Shown one piece after another: positions 35,435-44,320 of a DNA stretch of 64,000 nucleotides; the stretch's first letter is position 1; every line of letters starts with the position of its first letter. This DNA is from Pseudomonadota bacterium (GTDB lineage: Bacteria; Pseudomonadota; Gammaproteobacteria; Burkholderiales; Burkholderiaceae_E): NCBI GenBank assembly GCA_023388075.1, contig JAEWGX010000016.1:44608-108607 (forward strand), read 5' to 3'. The position numbers and the translations under genes are program-made. The notes beneath the pieces are model-generated. The model saw nothing but the letters and a program-made list of their open reading frames with translations. It made no database searches and had not been told where the DNA came from.

Positions 35435-36880
35435 CTACTCGTCCGGCCAGCGAGGCTGACTCGCACCGAGCGGGACGGCAGGTCGGTGCCATCCTGGCGG
35501 TGTTTCGCTCATGCGCGCGGCATGGCGCACTGCGGTGAGCGCGCCGAAGCCGGAGGGCACGGTCTCCAGCAGATCCCGCACGTCGCCGCGGCCCGGATCG
35601 GCCACGTCGAAGCCGCCCGCGACGCGGCCGAGCGAGCGCAGCCAGGCCGCGACCTGTGCGAGCGAAACCAGCACCTGCCAGCTTCCGCCTTCGGTGGCGC
35701 GGCGAAGCAGGGCGGCGCCGATGCCGAACGCGAGCAGATGGCCCGCGGCGTGATCGAGGATCTGCGTCGGCAGGGGCTTCGGTGTCACCTCGCCCGCGGC
35801 CTGGGCCTCGTCGAGGTTGAAGCCCGCCGCCGTCTGGACCAGCGAATCGAAGCCCCGCCGCTGTCGCCACGGTCCCTCCGGCCCCCAGGCCGAGAGCGAT
35901 GCGCAGACGATGCCCGGGTGTCGCCGAGCCAGGGCCTGGGGCCCGAGGCCGTGCGCCGCGAGGCTGCCGGGCCGGTAGCCTTGCAGGAACACGTCGGCCG
36001 TCTCGAGCAGCGACTCCAGCGCGGCCTGGCCGCCGCTGTCGCGCAGGTCGATGTGGGTGCTCAGCTTGCCGCGGCTCACGTCGGGCACCGCCTCGATGTT
36101 CGGCAGCGAGGGCGAATTCACCAGCAGCACGTCGGCGCCATGGGCCGCGAGCGTGCGGCCGGCGACCGGGCCGGCGAGAATCCGCGTGAGCTCCAGGACC
36201 CGCACGCCGGCGAGCGGTCGCTCGGCAGGCGAGCCCGCGTCCTGCCGTCGCAGGGTGCGCGGGGGCGCCTCGCCGATGCGCGTGACCGACAGGAGCGGCA
36301 GCGCCGCGACCGCCTGTCCCTGCGGATGCGCATTCCACTCGGCGGTGGATCGCAGCGCGACTATCGGCAGGCCGCTCGCGGCAGCGGCTTCCTCGAATCC
36401 GAGCGCGGAATGGCCGCGCAGTGCGGCGGTGATCGCATCCCGGGAGGGCCCGCAACCGAGCAGCGCGAGTGCGCCGTCGCGGTGATGCGCGAAGTTGGCG
36501 TGGATGCGCACCCAGCCACCGTCGCCGCAGCGATAGAGACCGGTGAGCGGATCGCCGACCGCGATGGCGTGACCGTCGATGGCGAAGTAGCGGTCGCTGC
36601 GCGCCTCGATGGCGGCATGGCGAAGGTCGACGGCCACCTGCTGGCGCCGGCCGCCGCGGCGGTGCCAGATCTCCGCCGCCGCCAGTGCCGCCAGCGCGAT
36701 CGCGGCCTGGGCCACGTGGCTGACGGCGAAAGAGGAGGGCAGCGCCGGCCGCGTCCCCTCGAACTCCAGCGCCTGAAGCGCCCGCGGATCGAGGCCGACG
36801 GATGTCCACGCCCGACCGACCGTGGCGCGGACATCCGGACCCGCGACCGCCGACCGCGGCTCGTCCGGGGCGCTTGCCAT
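35435..36880 (-). CDS. Class III (CaiB/BaiF) CoA-transferase
   Basis: 481 aa from the ATG at 36880 with GGAGGAAG upstream. The C-terminal half holds the typical segment PLAGVRVLELTRILAGPVAGRTLAAHGADVL, then LQGYRPGSLAAHGLGP and CASLSAWGPEGPWRQRRGFD. The N-terminal half resembles another, partly degenerate, CoA-transferase domain, as in long two-domain members. The usual catalytic Asp that follows DVLLVNSP...RGKLSTHIDLRD appears present. The family moves CoA between carboxylic acids. It is followed by the DapA-like gene (72-bp gap) and is divergent from hmgA. Confidence 0.9.
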   Translation of the reverse strand: MASAPDEPRSAVAGPDVRATVGRAWTSVGLDPRALQALEFEGTRPALPSSFAVSHVAQAAIALAALAAAEIWHRRGGRRQQVAVDLRHAAIEARSDRYFAIDGHAIAVGDPLTGLYRCGDGGWVRIHANFAHHRDGALALLGCGPSRDAITAALRGHSALGFEEAAAASGLPIVALRSTAEWNAHPQGQAVAALPLLSVTRIGEAPPRTLRRQDAGSPAERPLAGVRVLELTRILAGPVAGRTLAAHGADVLLVNSPSLPNIEAVPDVSRGKLSTHIDLRDSGGQAALESLLETADVFLQGYRPGSLAAHGLGPQALARRHPGIVCASLSAWGPEGPWRQRRGFDSLVQTAAGFNLDEAQAAGEVTPKPLPTQILDHAAGHLLAFGIGAALLRRATEGGSWQVLVSLAQVAAWLRSLGRVAGGFDVADPGRGDVRDLLETVPSGFGALTAVRHAARMSETPPGWHRPAVPLGASQPRWPDE

Positions 36881-36991
36881 CAGGGTCTTCCTCCGATCAC
36901 TGAAGCCTTCATCGAACGTTGCTATTCTTGCATCGAATCCGCCGCGCTCACCCGAGTCCGGCGACGCGCACGCATTCGCAGGAGTCATCGC

Positions 36992-38323
36992 ATGGGCACT
37001 CGTGGCGGCTCGAGCCGGGAATCTCCCTCCTACCTGTCGGGCTTCGGAAACGAGTTCGCCACCGAAGCGTTGCCGGGCGCCTTGCCGGAAGGCAGGAACT
37101 CGCCGCAGCGCTGCGCCTACGGCCTCTACGCGGAGCAGATCTCCGGCACCGCCTTCACGGCGCCGCGCGCGAGCAACCGTCGGTCATGGCTCTACCGCAT
37201 ACGGCCCGCCGCGCAGCATCGTCCCTTCGTACGGATCGACGGTGGGTCGATCACCAGCGACTTCGGCGCCGAGCCGACGCCGCCCAACCAGCTTCGCTGG
37301 GATCCGATGCCGGTGCCGGACGCGGGATCCACCCCGCTCGATTTCGTCGACGGCCTCGTGACGATGGCAGGCAACGGCGATCCCCATGCGCAGAGCGGCT
37401 GTGGCATCCACGTCTACGTGGCCAACCGCTCCATGGCGGACCGCTACTTCTACGACGCCGACGGCGAGCTTCTCATCGTGCCGCAGATGGGGCGGCTGCG
37501 CCTCGCGACCGAGCTCGGCCTGCTCGATGTCGAGCCGCAGGAGATCGCGGTGATCCCACGCGGCATCCGCTTCCGCGTGGAGCTGCCCGATGGCGCGGCG
37601 CGCGGCTATGTCTGCGAGAACTTCGGCGCACCCTTCAGACTGCCGGACCTCGGCCCGATCGGCTCCAACGGGCTTGCGAACCCGCGTGACTTCCTCACGC
37701 CGGCCGCCTGGTACGAGGATCGTGACGGCGCCTGCCAACTGGTCGCCAAGTTCATGGGGCATCTGTGGGCCGCCGAGATGGATCATTCGCCGCTCGACGT
37801 GGTGGCCTGGCATGGCAACCATGCGCCGTACAAGTACGACCTGCGCCGATTCAACGCCATCGGCAGCATCACCTTCGACCATCCGGACCCGTCGATCTTC
37901 CTCGTGCTGCAGTCGCAATCCGACACGCCGGGCGTCGACGCGATCGACTTCGTCATCTTTCCACCGCGGGTGCTGGTGGCGCAGGACACCTTTCGCCCGC
38001 CCTGGTTCCACCGCAACGTGGCGAGCGAGTTCATGGGCCTCATCACCGGCGCCTACGATGCCAAGGCCGAGGGGTTCGTCCCCGGCGGCGCCAGCCTGCA
38101 CAACTGCATGTCGGGCCATGGCCCGGACGCGGAGACCTTCGAGCGGGCCAGCAGCGCGGACACCGCGAAGCCGACCTACGTGAAGGACACCATGGCCTTC
38201 ATGTTCGAGACGCGTTGCGTGATCCGCCCGACGGTTGCGGCGCTGCGATCGGCTCAGTTGCAGGCGGATTACTTCCAGTGCTGGCAGGGTCTGACACGGC
38301 GCTTCGACCCGGGCAGGCGTTAG
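36992..38323 (+). CDS. hmgA: Homogentisate 1,2-dioxygenase
   Basis: 443 aa from the ATG at 36992, with AGGAG upstream. Opens the ring of homogentisate to maleylacetoacetate in tyrosine/phenylalanine catabolism. The N-terminus SYLSGFGNEFATEALPGALP is diagnostic. The iron ligands are in the last third: HRNVASEFMGLITG gives His and Glu, and GGASLHNCMSGHGPD gives His. The proposed general-base region KYDLRRFNAIGS is present. Unlike the usual hmgA-fahA arrangement, no fumarylacetoacetase gene follows; the next gene is convergent. Confidence 0.97.
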   Translation: MGTRGGSSRESPSYLSGFGNEFATEALPGALPEGRNSPQRCAYGLYAEQISGTAFTAPRASNRRSWLYRIRPAAQHRPFVRIDGGSITSDFGAEPTPPNQLRWDPMPVPDAGSTPLDFVDGLVTMAGNGDPHAQSGCGIHVYVANRSMADRYFYDADGELLIVPQMGRLRLATELGLLDVEPQEIAVIPRGIRFRVELPDGAARGYVCENFGAPFRLPDLGPIGSNGLANPRDFLTPAAWYEDRDGACQLVAKFMGHLWAAEMDHSPLDVVAWHGNHAPYKYDLRRFNAIGSITFDHPDPSIFLVLQSQSDTPGVDAIDFVIFPPRVLVAQDTFRPPWFHRNVASEFMGLITGAYDAKAEGFVPGGASLHNCMSGHGPDAETFERASSADTAKPTYVKDTMAFMFETRCVIRPTVAALRSAQLQADYFQCWQGLTRRFDPGRR

Positions 38324-38337
38324 AGAGGCAGGGGCGG

Positions 38338-38363
38338 GCGCCTGCGCCATTGGCGCCAGGCGC
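38338..38363. terminator. Strong hairpin between convergent hmgA and oxidoreductase genes
   Basis: GCGCCTG (38338-38344) plus CGCC pairs with GGCG and CAGGCGC (38357-38363) around an ATT loop, with one bulged C. It fills the gap between the two stop codons. No T-run follows on either side, so it may act as a bidirectional RNA-end stabiliser more than a classical terminator. Confidence 0.4.
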
Positions 38364-39593
38364 TCAGATTACGTTGCGCTCGAGCAGCGGACGCCGCTCC
38401 AGGATGCGCTGGAAGCCGAGCGGAGCGAGGTCGAGTGTCCGATAGCCGCCATGTCGGATCGCCTCGGCAATGCCAAGGCCGGTCGCCGGCGCCTGCTGCA
38501 GTCCATGGCCGGAGAAGCCGACCGCGAAGTAGAGGTTGCCGCAGGACGGATGCAGGCCGATCACGGCATTGTGGTCGAAGGTGTTCATCTCGTAGTAGCC
38601 GGCCCAGGCACCCGCCATGCGGATCGCCTCGAAGGCGGGGACGCGATGGGCAAGCGCCGGCCAGATGTGCTCGTCGAACGCGGCGTACTCCACCTCGAGC
38701 GGCGGCTCGTCGGGGTCGTCCTGTGGTGTGAAGCCGCAGATGAACCGGTCGCCCTCCGGCCGGAACCAGATGCCCGAGGGGTCGATGACCAGCGGGCAGC
38801 CCGGCAGGCGGCTCGGGCACGTGAAGGCGAAGACGCTGCGCCGTCGTGCCGCCACCGGCAGTGCGATGCCGGCCCAGGCCGCGACCGAGGCCGCCCATGG
38901 ACCGGCTGCGTTGACGGCCGCATCGCATGCGAGCGCACGGCTTGGTCCCCGGCTCGCGCCGTCCCGACCGCGTTCGCGGACCAGCACGGCGGTCACGCGG
39001 CCGCCTGAGTCCCGCTGGAACCCGTGGGCCTCCGCCTGGAGGTAGCGCGCACCCTGGGCCACCGCCTTGCGGCGCAGCGCCTGCATCAGTCCATAGCCGT
39101 CGAACCAGCCTTCGTCGCGCAGACCGAGCGACCCGAGCGCGATGCCGTCGGTCGCGAGCCAGGGAAAGCGGGCCCGGAGCTCGTCGGGCGAGAGCAGCGC
39201 GACCGCGACGCCGCTCTCGCGCTGGACCGCGTGGTTCTCCCGAAGCCGGTCGACTCCGGCCGGCGTGGCGAGATAGAGATAGCCCGGCTCCACCAGCCCC
39301 ACGTCCGGCCGCTCGCCATCGATGGCGAGGGACTCGCCGATCTCGCGCAGGAACCCGATGCCGAAGCGCGACATGGCGATGTTCACCGCCGTGGAGAACT
39401 GCTGCCGGATCGAGCTTGCCGAGAGAGCCGAGGAGGCGCGGGCATAGGTGAAGTCGCGCTCGATCACGGTGACTTCCGGGCGTGGTTCCCCGGGTACGGG
39501 ACACGTGAGGAAATAGGCGATGGCGCTGCCGATCGCGCCGCCGCCCACGATGACCACCCGGCGGCCGCTCATCGCATGCGTTCCCGTCGCCAT
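38364..39593 (-). CDS. FAD-dependent oxidoreductase of the DAO family (FOXRED1-like)
   Basis: 409 aa from ATG 39593, with a second ATG at 39572. N-terminal dinucleotide site VVIVGGGAIGSAIAYFL. The sequence ASSALSASSIRQQFSTAVNIAMS after the FAD fold is typical of FOXRED1-like/amine oxidases. The C-terminal FAD contact GNLYFAVGFSGHGLQQAPATG closes the fold. The enzyme should oxidise an N-methyl or secondary amine or amino acid. It follows the ALDH7 gene by 10 bp. The pairing resembles pipecolate catabolism (amine oxidase plus piperidine-6-carboxylate dehydrogenase), but the oxidase subfamily is not the classic one. Confidence 0.9.
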   Translation of the reverse strand: MATGTHAMSGRRVVIVGGGAIGSAIAYFLTCPVPGEPRPEVTVIERDFTYARASSALSASSIRQQFSTAVNIAMSRFGIGFLREIGESLAIDGERPDVGLVEPGYLYLATPAGVDRLRENHAVQRESGVAVALLSPDELRARFPWLATDGIALGSLGLRDEGWFDGYGLMQALRRKAVAQGARYLQAEAHGFQRDSGGRVTAVLVRERGRDGASRGPSRALACDAAVNAAGPWAASVAAWAGIALPVAARRRSVFAFTCPSRLPGCPLVIDPSGIWFRPEGDRFICGFTPQDDPDEPPLEVEYAAFDEHIWPALAHRVPAFEAIRMAGAWAGYYEMNTFDHNAVIGLHPSCGNLYFAVGFSGHGLQQAPATGLGIAEAIRHGGYRTLDLAPLGFQRILERRPLLERNVI

Positions 39594-39603
39594 GCGGGGG
39601 CGC

Positions 39604-41127
39604 TCACGTCGCCGCTACGTCGAACGAGACGCCCTGCGCGAGCGGCAGGCTGTCGCTGTAGTTGATCGTGTTGGTCGCCCGGCGCATGTAGCCCTTCCAC
39701 GCGTCCGATCCCGATTCACGGCCGCCGCCGGTGTCCTTCTCGCCGCCGAAGGCGCCGCCAATCTCCGCGCCGGAGGTCCCGATGTTGACATTGGCGATGC
39801 CGCAGTCGCTTCCCGCCGCGGAGAGAAAGATCTCCGACTCCTGCAGGTCCCGAGTGAAGATCGCCGACGACAGCCCTTGCGGCACGTCGTTCTGCAGGTC
39901 GATCGCCTCGGTGAGCGTGCGGTAGGTCATGACGTAGAGGATCGGCGCGAAGGTCTCCTCGCGCACGATGTCGGTCTGCGCCGGCATGGTCACGAGCGCC
40001 GGCCGCACGTACCAGGCCGCTCCGCCCAGGTCCTCCCGGACCCGCCCGCCGCCCAGCACCGTGCCACCCTCGGCGACCGCGCGCTCCAGCGCGCGCTGCA
40101 TGCCGTCGAAGGCGGCGCGATCGATCAGCGGTCCCACCAGCGTCCCGGGCTCGCGCGGATCGCCCACCGTGACGCTCTCATAGATCCGCGAGAGCCGGGC
40201 CACCAGCCCCTGCGCCACCGATTCGTGCACGATCAGCCGGCGCAGGGTAGTGCAGCGCTGCCCGGCGGTCCCGACGGCGGCGAAGGTCACCGCCCGCGCC
40301 GCGAGCTCCAGGTCCGCGCTGGGCGCGACGATCATCGCGTTGTTGCCGCCCAGCTCCAGGATCGAGCGGCCGAGCCGCTCCGCCACCCGCACCGCCACCG
40401 CGCGTCCCATCCGGGTGCTCCCGGTCGCGCTCACGACCGCCACGCGCCGCGACGCGGCAAGCGTCTCGCCGATGTCGCTCTCCCCGATCAGCACCGCATG
40501 CAGCCCCTCGGGCGCCAGCTCCGGATGCGACCGGGAAAATTGCTCGATCGCGCGGCCGAGCAGCGCATGGCACGCCAGCGCGGTGAGCGGCGTCTTCTCC
40601 GAGGGCTTCCAGATCACGCTGTCGCCGCAGACCAGCGCGAGCGCGGCGTTCCACGACCAGACCGCCACCGGAAAATTGAACGCGGAGATGACGCCGACGA
40701 CGCCTGCCGGATGCCATGTCTCCATCATGCGGTGGCCGGGCCGTTCCGAGGCGATGGTGAGGCCGTGGAGCTGGCGTGACAGGCCCACCGCGAAGTCGCA
40801 GATGTCGATCATCTCCTGCACCTCGCCGCGGCCCTCCGAGAGGATCTTCCCCGCCTCCAGGGTCACCAGCCGCCCGAGCGCATCCTTGTGGCGCCGAAGC
40901 TGCTCGCCGAGCAACCGGACCAGCTCGCCTCGCACCGGCGCGGGCACCAGCCGCCAGCGCAGGAAGGCGGCATGGGCGCGATCGATAGTGGCCGCGGCCT
41001 GCGCAGCGCTGGTGCGGGCGACGCAGCCGAGGCGGCTGCCGTCGATCGGCGTGTGCACGGCGAGGCCGTCGTTGGCCAGAATGCCGCCGTCGGGGGCGAG
41101 CTCATGCAGGATCCGGTCGAGTGTCAT
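39604..41127 (-). CDS. ALDH7 family aldehyde dehydrogenase (L-piperidine-6-carboxylate dehydrogenase-like)
   Basis: 507 aa. Rossmann/ALDH motifs: WHPAGVVGVISAFNFPVAVW, SVIWKPSEKTP, general base Glu in LELGGNNAMIV, and catalytic Cys in GTAGQRCTTLRRL. The C-terminal AFGGEKDTGGGRESGSDAWK is the antiquitin/AmaB signature and binds the alpha-aminoadipate semialdehyde backbone. The probable role is oxidation of this semialdehyde in lysine/pipecolate breakdown. GGAAG lies 7 bp before the ATG. It is co-transcribed with the FAD oxidoreductase downstream. Confidence 0.93.
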   Translation of the reverse strand: MTLDRILHELAPDGGILANDGLAVHTPIDGSRLGCVARTSAAQAAATIDRAHAAFLRWRLVPAPVRGELVRLLGEQLRRHKDALGRLVTLEAGKILSEGRGEVQEMIDICDFAVGLSRQLHGLTIASERPGHRMMETWHPAGVVGVISAFNFPVAVWSWNAALALVCGDSVIWKPSEKTPLTALACHALLGRAIEQFSRSHPELAPEGLHAVLIGESDIGETLAASRRVAVVSATGSTRMGRAVAVRVAERLGRSILELGGNNAMIVAPSADLELAARAVTFAAVGTAGQRCTTLRRLIVHESVAQGLVARLSRIYESVTVGDPREPGTLVGPLIDRAAFDGMQRALERAVAEGGTVLGGGRVREDLGGAAWYVRPALVTMPAQTDIVREETFAPILYVMTYRTLTEAIDLQNDVPQGLSSAIFTRDLQESEIFLSAAGSDCGIANVNIGTSGAEIGGAFGGEKDTGGGRESGSDAWKGYMRRATNTINYSDSLPLAQGVSFDVAAT

Positions 41128-41208
41128 GGCGGTGCTTCCGTGCTTCGTGGGCGGCGCCGGCGCGAACGGTCTCAGGCTGCGCGGCGCGGATCGGGTGGTG
41201 CCTCGATG

Positions 41209-42174
41209 TTAGCGCGGGGCAGTGCCATGGGCGGCCGCGCCAGCCCGCCCGATCCGCCCCTCCATCACGAGGTAGGTGAACAGCGCGAGTGCGAGGGGAG
41301 CGAGGTAGTAGACGCCACGGTAGGCGAGCAGCCCCGCGAGGAGCTGCTGCGCCGGAAGGCGATGGCTGAGCAAGGCGAGGAACACCGCTTCGATCACGCC
41401 GAGCCCTCCGGGCACGTGGGTCAGCAGCCCCGCGACCGCCGCGACCAGCAGGACCTGCAGCACGGTGGCGTACGGAATCTCCCGCTGGAGCAGCAGGTAG
41501 CAGACCAGCGCGATTAGCGCCCAGTTGAGCGCGGACACCAGTATCTGGAGGCCCGCCATCCGGCCGCTCGGCAGGTCGATGGTGTGGCCACGGACCACCC
41601 ATTCGCGCTTTCGCGAGAAAGTGCAGAGGAGGAGGTAGGCGGCCGCCACGGCGACCAGCAGCAGGCCGACCACCCTCAACGCGCCTGTGCCGATGGCCCA
41701 GTCCGCCGGCAGGTCGATGCGGCCCAGGGCGAAGGCGATGCCGCCGAGCATGAAATAGCCGCTCCAGTTGGTGAGCATGCTGAACGCGATGATCCGCGAG
41801 ATCTGCCCGTCCGGGAGGCCGAGCCGGGAGTACAGGCGGTGGCGAAAGCCGATGCCGCCGACCAGGCTGCCGAGGTTGAGGTTGAAGGCGTAGCTCACGA
41901 ACGCGATGGTGAGGACGCGCCGCTTCGGAAGCGCGTGGCCCGCGTAGCGGCGCCCGATGAGATCGTAGGTGCCGTAGACCAGGTAGCTGGCCGCTGCCGC
42001 CAGGGCGGCAGGCGCGAGGGAGGCCAGCGGCCGCTCGGCGAGGGCGCTGGCTACTTCGGCCCATTCGATGGATCGCGCGCCCCGTACCAGCAGCCACCCG
42101 ACCAGGGCGAAGAAGGCGAGCGTGAGCAGCCGCCGCAACCACGGCCACCATGGGCGGCCGGGCGATGAAGTCAT
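41209..42174 (-). CDS. YbhN-like lysylphosphatidylglycerol synthase transmembrane-region/flippase-like protein
   Basis: 321 aa from the ATG at 42174, whose ATGA overlaps the cardiolipin synthase stop. About eight membrane helices. Family features include YAFNLNLGSLVGGIGFRHRLYSRLG near residue 90, and VAAVAGLLTHVPGGLGVIEAVFLALL followed by AYRGVYYLAPLALAL near the end. It has no C-terminal aminoacyl-transferase domain, so it is not a full MprF. YbhN-like proteins are thought to act with the lipid enzymes encoded beside them, perhaps in cardiolipin movement; that is inference from family and context. Confidence 0.9.
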   Translation of the reverse strand: MTSSPGRPWWPWLRRLLTLAFFALVGWLLVRGARSIEWAEVASALAERPLASLAPAALAAAASYLVYGTYDLIGRRYAGHALPKRRVLTIAFVSYAFNLNLGSLVGGIGFRHRLYSRLGLPDGQISRIIAFSMLTNWSGYFMLGGIAFALGRIDLPADWAIGTGALRVVGLLLVAVAAAYLLLCTFSRKREWVVRGHTIDLPSGRMAGLQILVSALNWALIALVCYLLLQREIPYATVLQVLLVAAVAGLLTHVPGGLGVIEAVFLALLSHRLPAQQLLAGLLAYRGVYYLAPLALALFTYLVMEGRIGRAGAAAHGTAPR

Positions 42175-43442
42175 GTCGCCGGCCCCGACCCCGGGTCGAG
42201 CGACCGGACCTTGGGCGCGTGCGCCGGAAGCGACGCGGCCCAGGTGGGGAAATGGCGCAGGAAGTGAAAGACGAAGAAGCTGCGCACCATGGTCCACGTG
42301 CTGGCTCGGGTAAGAGACTCCTCGGCGACGAGCCGGCAGCTGTCGCGTATGAGGCACTCGAGCCGCTCCGCGAGATGGGTGGCGAACTCCCGGTCCCGCA
42401 CCATCAGGTTGGCCTCGAGATTCAGGGACAGGCTGAGCGGATCGAGGTTGCTGGAGCCGACGGTGGCCCACTCGTCGTCCACCACCGCCACCTTCCCGTG
42501 CAGCGGCCGATCGGTGTACTCGTGGATCTTGACGCCCGCGGCCACCAGGTGGCTGTACAGCAGCGATGCAGCGCTCTTCACGATCGCCATGTCGGGCTCG
42601 CCCTGGAGAATCAGATGGACGTCCACGCCGCGCCGCGCCGCCCGGCGCATCTCCTTCAGCAGCCGGTATCCGGGGAAGAAATACGCGTTGGCGATGATCA
42701 CCCGCTTGCGGGCGAGCCGGATGGCGGCGCGGTAATGGAGCTCGATGTCGGTACGGTGGTAGGTATTGTCGCGGGTGACGAACATCGCCTGCACCGTGCC
42801 CTTGCGTGGCACCGATGCGTCGCGCGCCTCGAGGTGCTTGCGACGCATCCAGGAGCGCCGCGGCTCGCCGTGGCGCAAGGCTGTCCGGGCGAACCCGCGG
42901 ATCGTGCCGACGATCGGTCCTTCCACCTCGACCGCGTAGTCCTGCTTGGCCATCGGGCCGAAGTCCCGCAGGTGGTCCGCGGAGTAGTTGATTCCGCCGA
43001 CGAAGGCACGCTCGCCGTCCACCACCAGGATCTTGCGATGCATCCGGCGGAACATGTTGGTGCGCCAGGAGAGGATGCGCCGGCCAGGGTCGAAGACGTG
43101 GATGCGAACGCCCGCCTCCAGCATCTCCGAGACGAAGTTGGGCGGCAGGAAGGCGGACCCCCAGCCGTCGATGGTCACGTCGACCTGCGCGCCGCGGCGG
43201 GCTGCCGCGATCAGGGCCTCGCGCAGCGCCCGCCCGACCTGGTCGTCGAACAGGATGAAGGTCTCGAGCAACACTTCCTTGCGCGCGCTGCCGATGACCT
43301 CGAAGGCACGCGGATAGAACTCCTCGCCGTTCTCCAGCAAGGTGACCCGGTTGCCCTCGACCCAGCGGCTGCCGCCCTGGCCGCGCTTCCTCAAGGCCCG
43401 TCCCCCGTCGTCACAGCGCGATCTCCGCGGCAAGCGGCGCAT
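42171..43442 (-). CDS. clsB: Cardiolipin synthase B-type phospholipase D protein
   Basis: 423 aa. Two HKD phosphatidyl-transferase motifs: HRKILVVDGERAFVGGINY and HGKVAVVDDEWATVGSSNLD. The first is preceded by FRRM, and each is followed by the usual Gly/Ser-Asn. There are no N-terminal membrane helices, as in E. coli ClsB (YbhO). It makes cardiolipin or phosphatidylglycerol by transferring phosphatidyl groups. The start overlaps the upstream nuclease-like gene by 32 bp, so a slightly later start is possible. The order with neighbours equals the E. coli ybhP-ybhO-ybhN operon. Confidence 0.95.
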   Translation of the reverse strand: MRRLPRRSRCDDGGRALRKRGQGGSRWVEGNRVTLLENGEEFYPRAFEVIGSARKEVLLETFILFDDQVGRALREALIAAARRGAQVDVTIDGWGSAFLPPNFVSEMLEAGVRIHVFDPGRRILSWRTNMFRRMHRKILVVDGERAFVGGINYSADHLRDFGPMAKQDYAVEVEGPIVGTIRGFARTALRHGEPRRSWMRRKHLEARDASVPRKGTVQAMFVTRDNTYHRTDIELHYRAAIRLARKRVIIANAYFFPGYRLLKEMRRAARRGVDVHLILQGEPDMAIVKSAASLLYSHLVAAGVKIHEYTDRPLHGKVAVVDDEWATVGSSNLDPLSLSLNLEANLMVRDREFATHLAERLECLIRDSCRLVAEESLTRASTWTMVRSFFVFHFLRHFPTWAASLPAHAPKVRSLDPGSGPAT

Positions 43443-44232
43443 GGTCCGAAAGGTGGGACCACGGCCGACGCGGCAGGATCAGCGGCGCATAGGCCCGTGC
43501 GTTCCGGACGTAGATCCGGTCCAGGTGGAGCAGGGGGTAGCGGGCAGGAAAGGTCCGGGCCGAGCGGCCGCGCGCGTGCACGAAGACCTCCTTGAGCCCG
43601 GCCTTGGCGCCCAGGATGCGGTGGCCGCGGCGACGCCAGTCGTTGAAGTCCCCGGCGACCACGACCGGCTCCCCATCCGGAATCTCCTCGTTCACCAGCT
43701 TGCAGAGCAGGTCCATCTGCCGCAACCGGTGCTGCTCGCGCAGGCCCAGGTGGACGCAGACGGCATGGACGTTCGAGTGCCAGCCCGGAACTTCCAGGAC
43801 GCAGTGAAGCAGGGCGCGCCGCTCGGGGCCGCTGATCGACACGTCGCGATTCTCGTAGCGCACGATCGGATACTTGGACAGGACCGCATTGCCGTGGTGA
43901 CCGTGCGGGTAGACGGCATTGCGCCCGTAGGCGAACTGCGGCCAGAGGGTATCCGCCATGAACTCGTACTGCGGGGCCGCCGGCCAGTTGGGCACCCGGG
44001 CACCGTGCCTGTCATTGGCGCCGTGCACCTCCTGCAGGAAGACCAGGTCGGCGCCCACCTTGCGCACGGCATCCCGCAGCTCGTGCAGGATGAACTTGCG
44101 ATTGAGGAAGGTGAAGCCCTTGTGGGTATTGACCGTCAGGACGCGGATGACCGGGTGGCGGGCCTCGGCCGTCGCAGGCGGCGTGCGCTCCGCCACGACA
44201 TCGGTTCGTTCGGATCGGAGGGAAGCAGGCAT
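43411..44232 (-). CDS. Endonuclease/exonuclease/phosphatase family protein (YbhP-like)
   Basis: 273 aa from the ATG at 44232; a TTG at 44265 would extend it by 11 residues. EEP fold landmarks: RVLTVNTHKGFTFLNRK, LVFLQEVHG (catalytic Glu), CVHLGLREQHRLRQ (His), VVAGDFNDW (Asp/Asn), LDRIYVR, and final SDHAPLAAE (Asp-His). The family cleaves phosphodiester bonds in nucleic acids or lipids. Being first gene of the ybhP-clsB-ybhN-like operon, a lipid-head-group or lysophosphatidate-type substrate is plausible, but not shown. Confidence 0.9.
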   Translation of the reverse strand: MPASLRSERTDVVAERTPPATAEARHPVIRVLTVNTHKGFTFLNRKFILHELRDAVRKVGADLVFLQEVHGANDRHGARVPNWPAAPQYEFMADTLWPQFAYGRNAVYPHGHHGNAVLSKYPIVRYENRDVSISGPERRALLHCVLEVPGWHSNVHAVCVHLGLREQHRLRQMDLLCKLVNEEIPDGEPVVVAGDFNDWRRRGHRILGAKAGLKEVFVHARGRSARTFPARYPLLHLDRIYVRNARAYAPLILPRRPWSHLSDHAPLAAEIAL

Positions 44233-44320
44233 AGGTAGGGAGAATCCACCAAAAGGGTTACGCAAGAGTCATGCCCACGGGATTTTGCGGGCTCCTGCCC
44301 AAGCCGGTACATTCACGACC

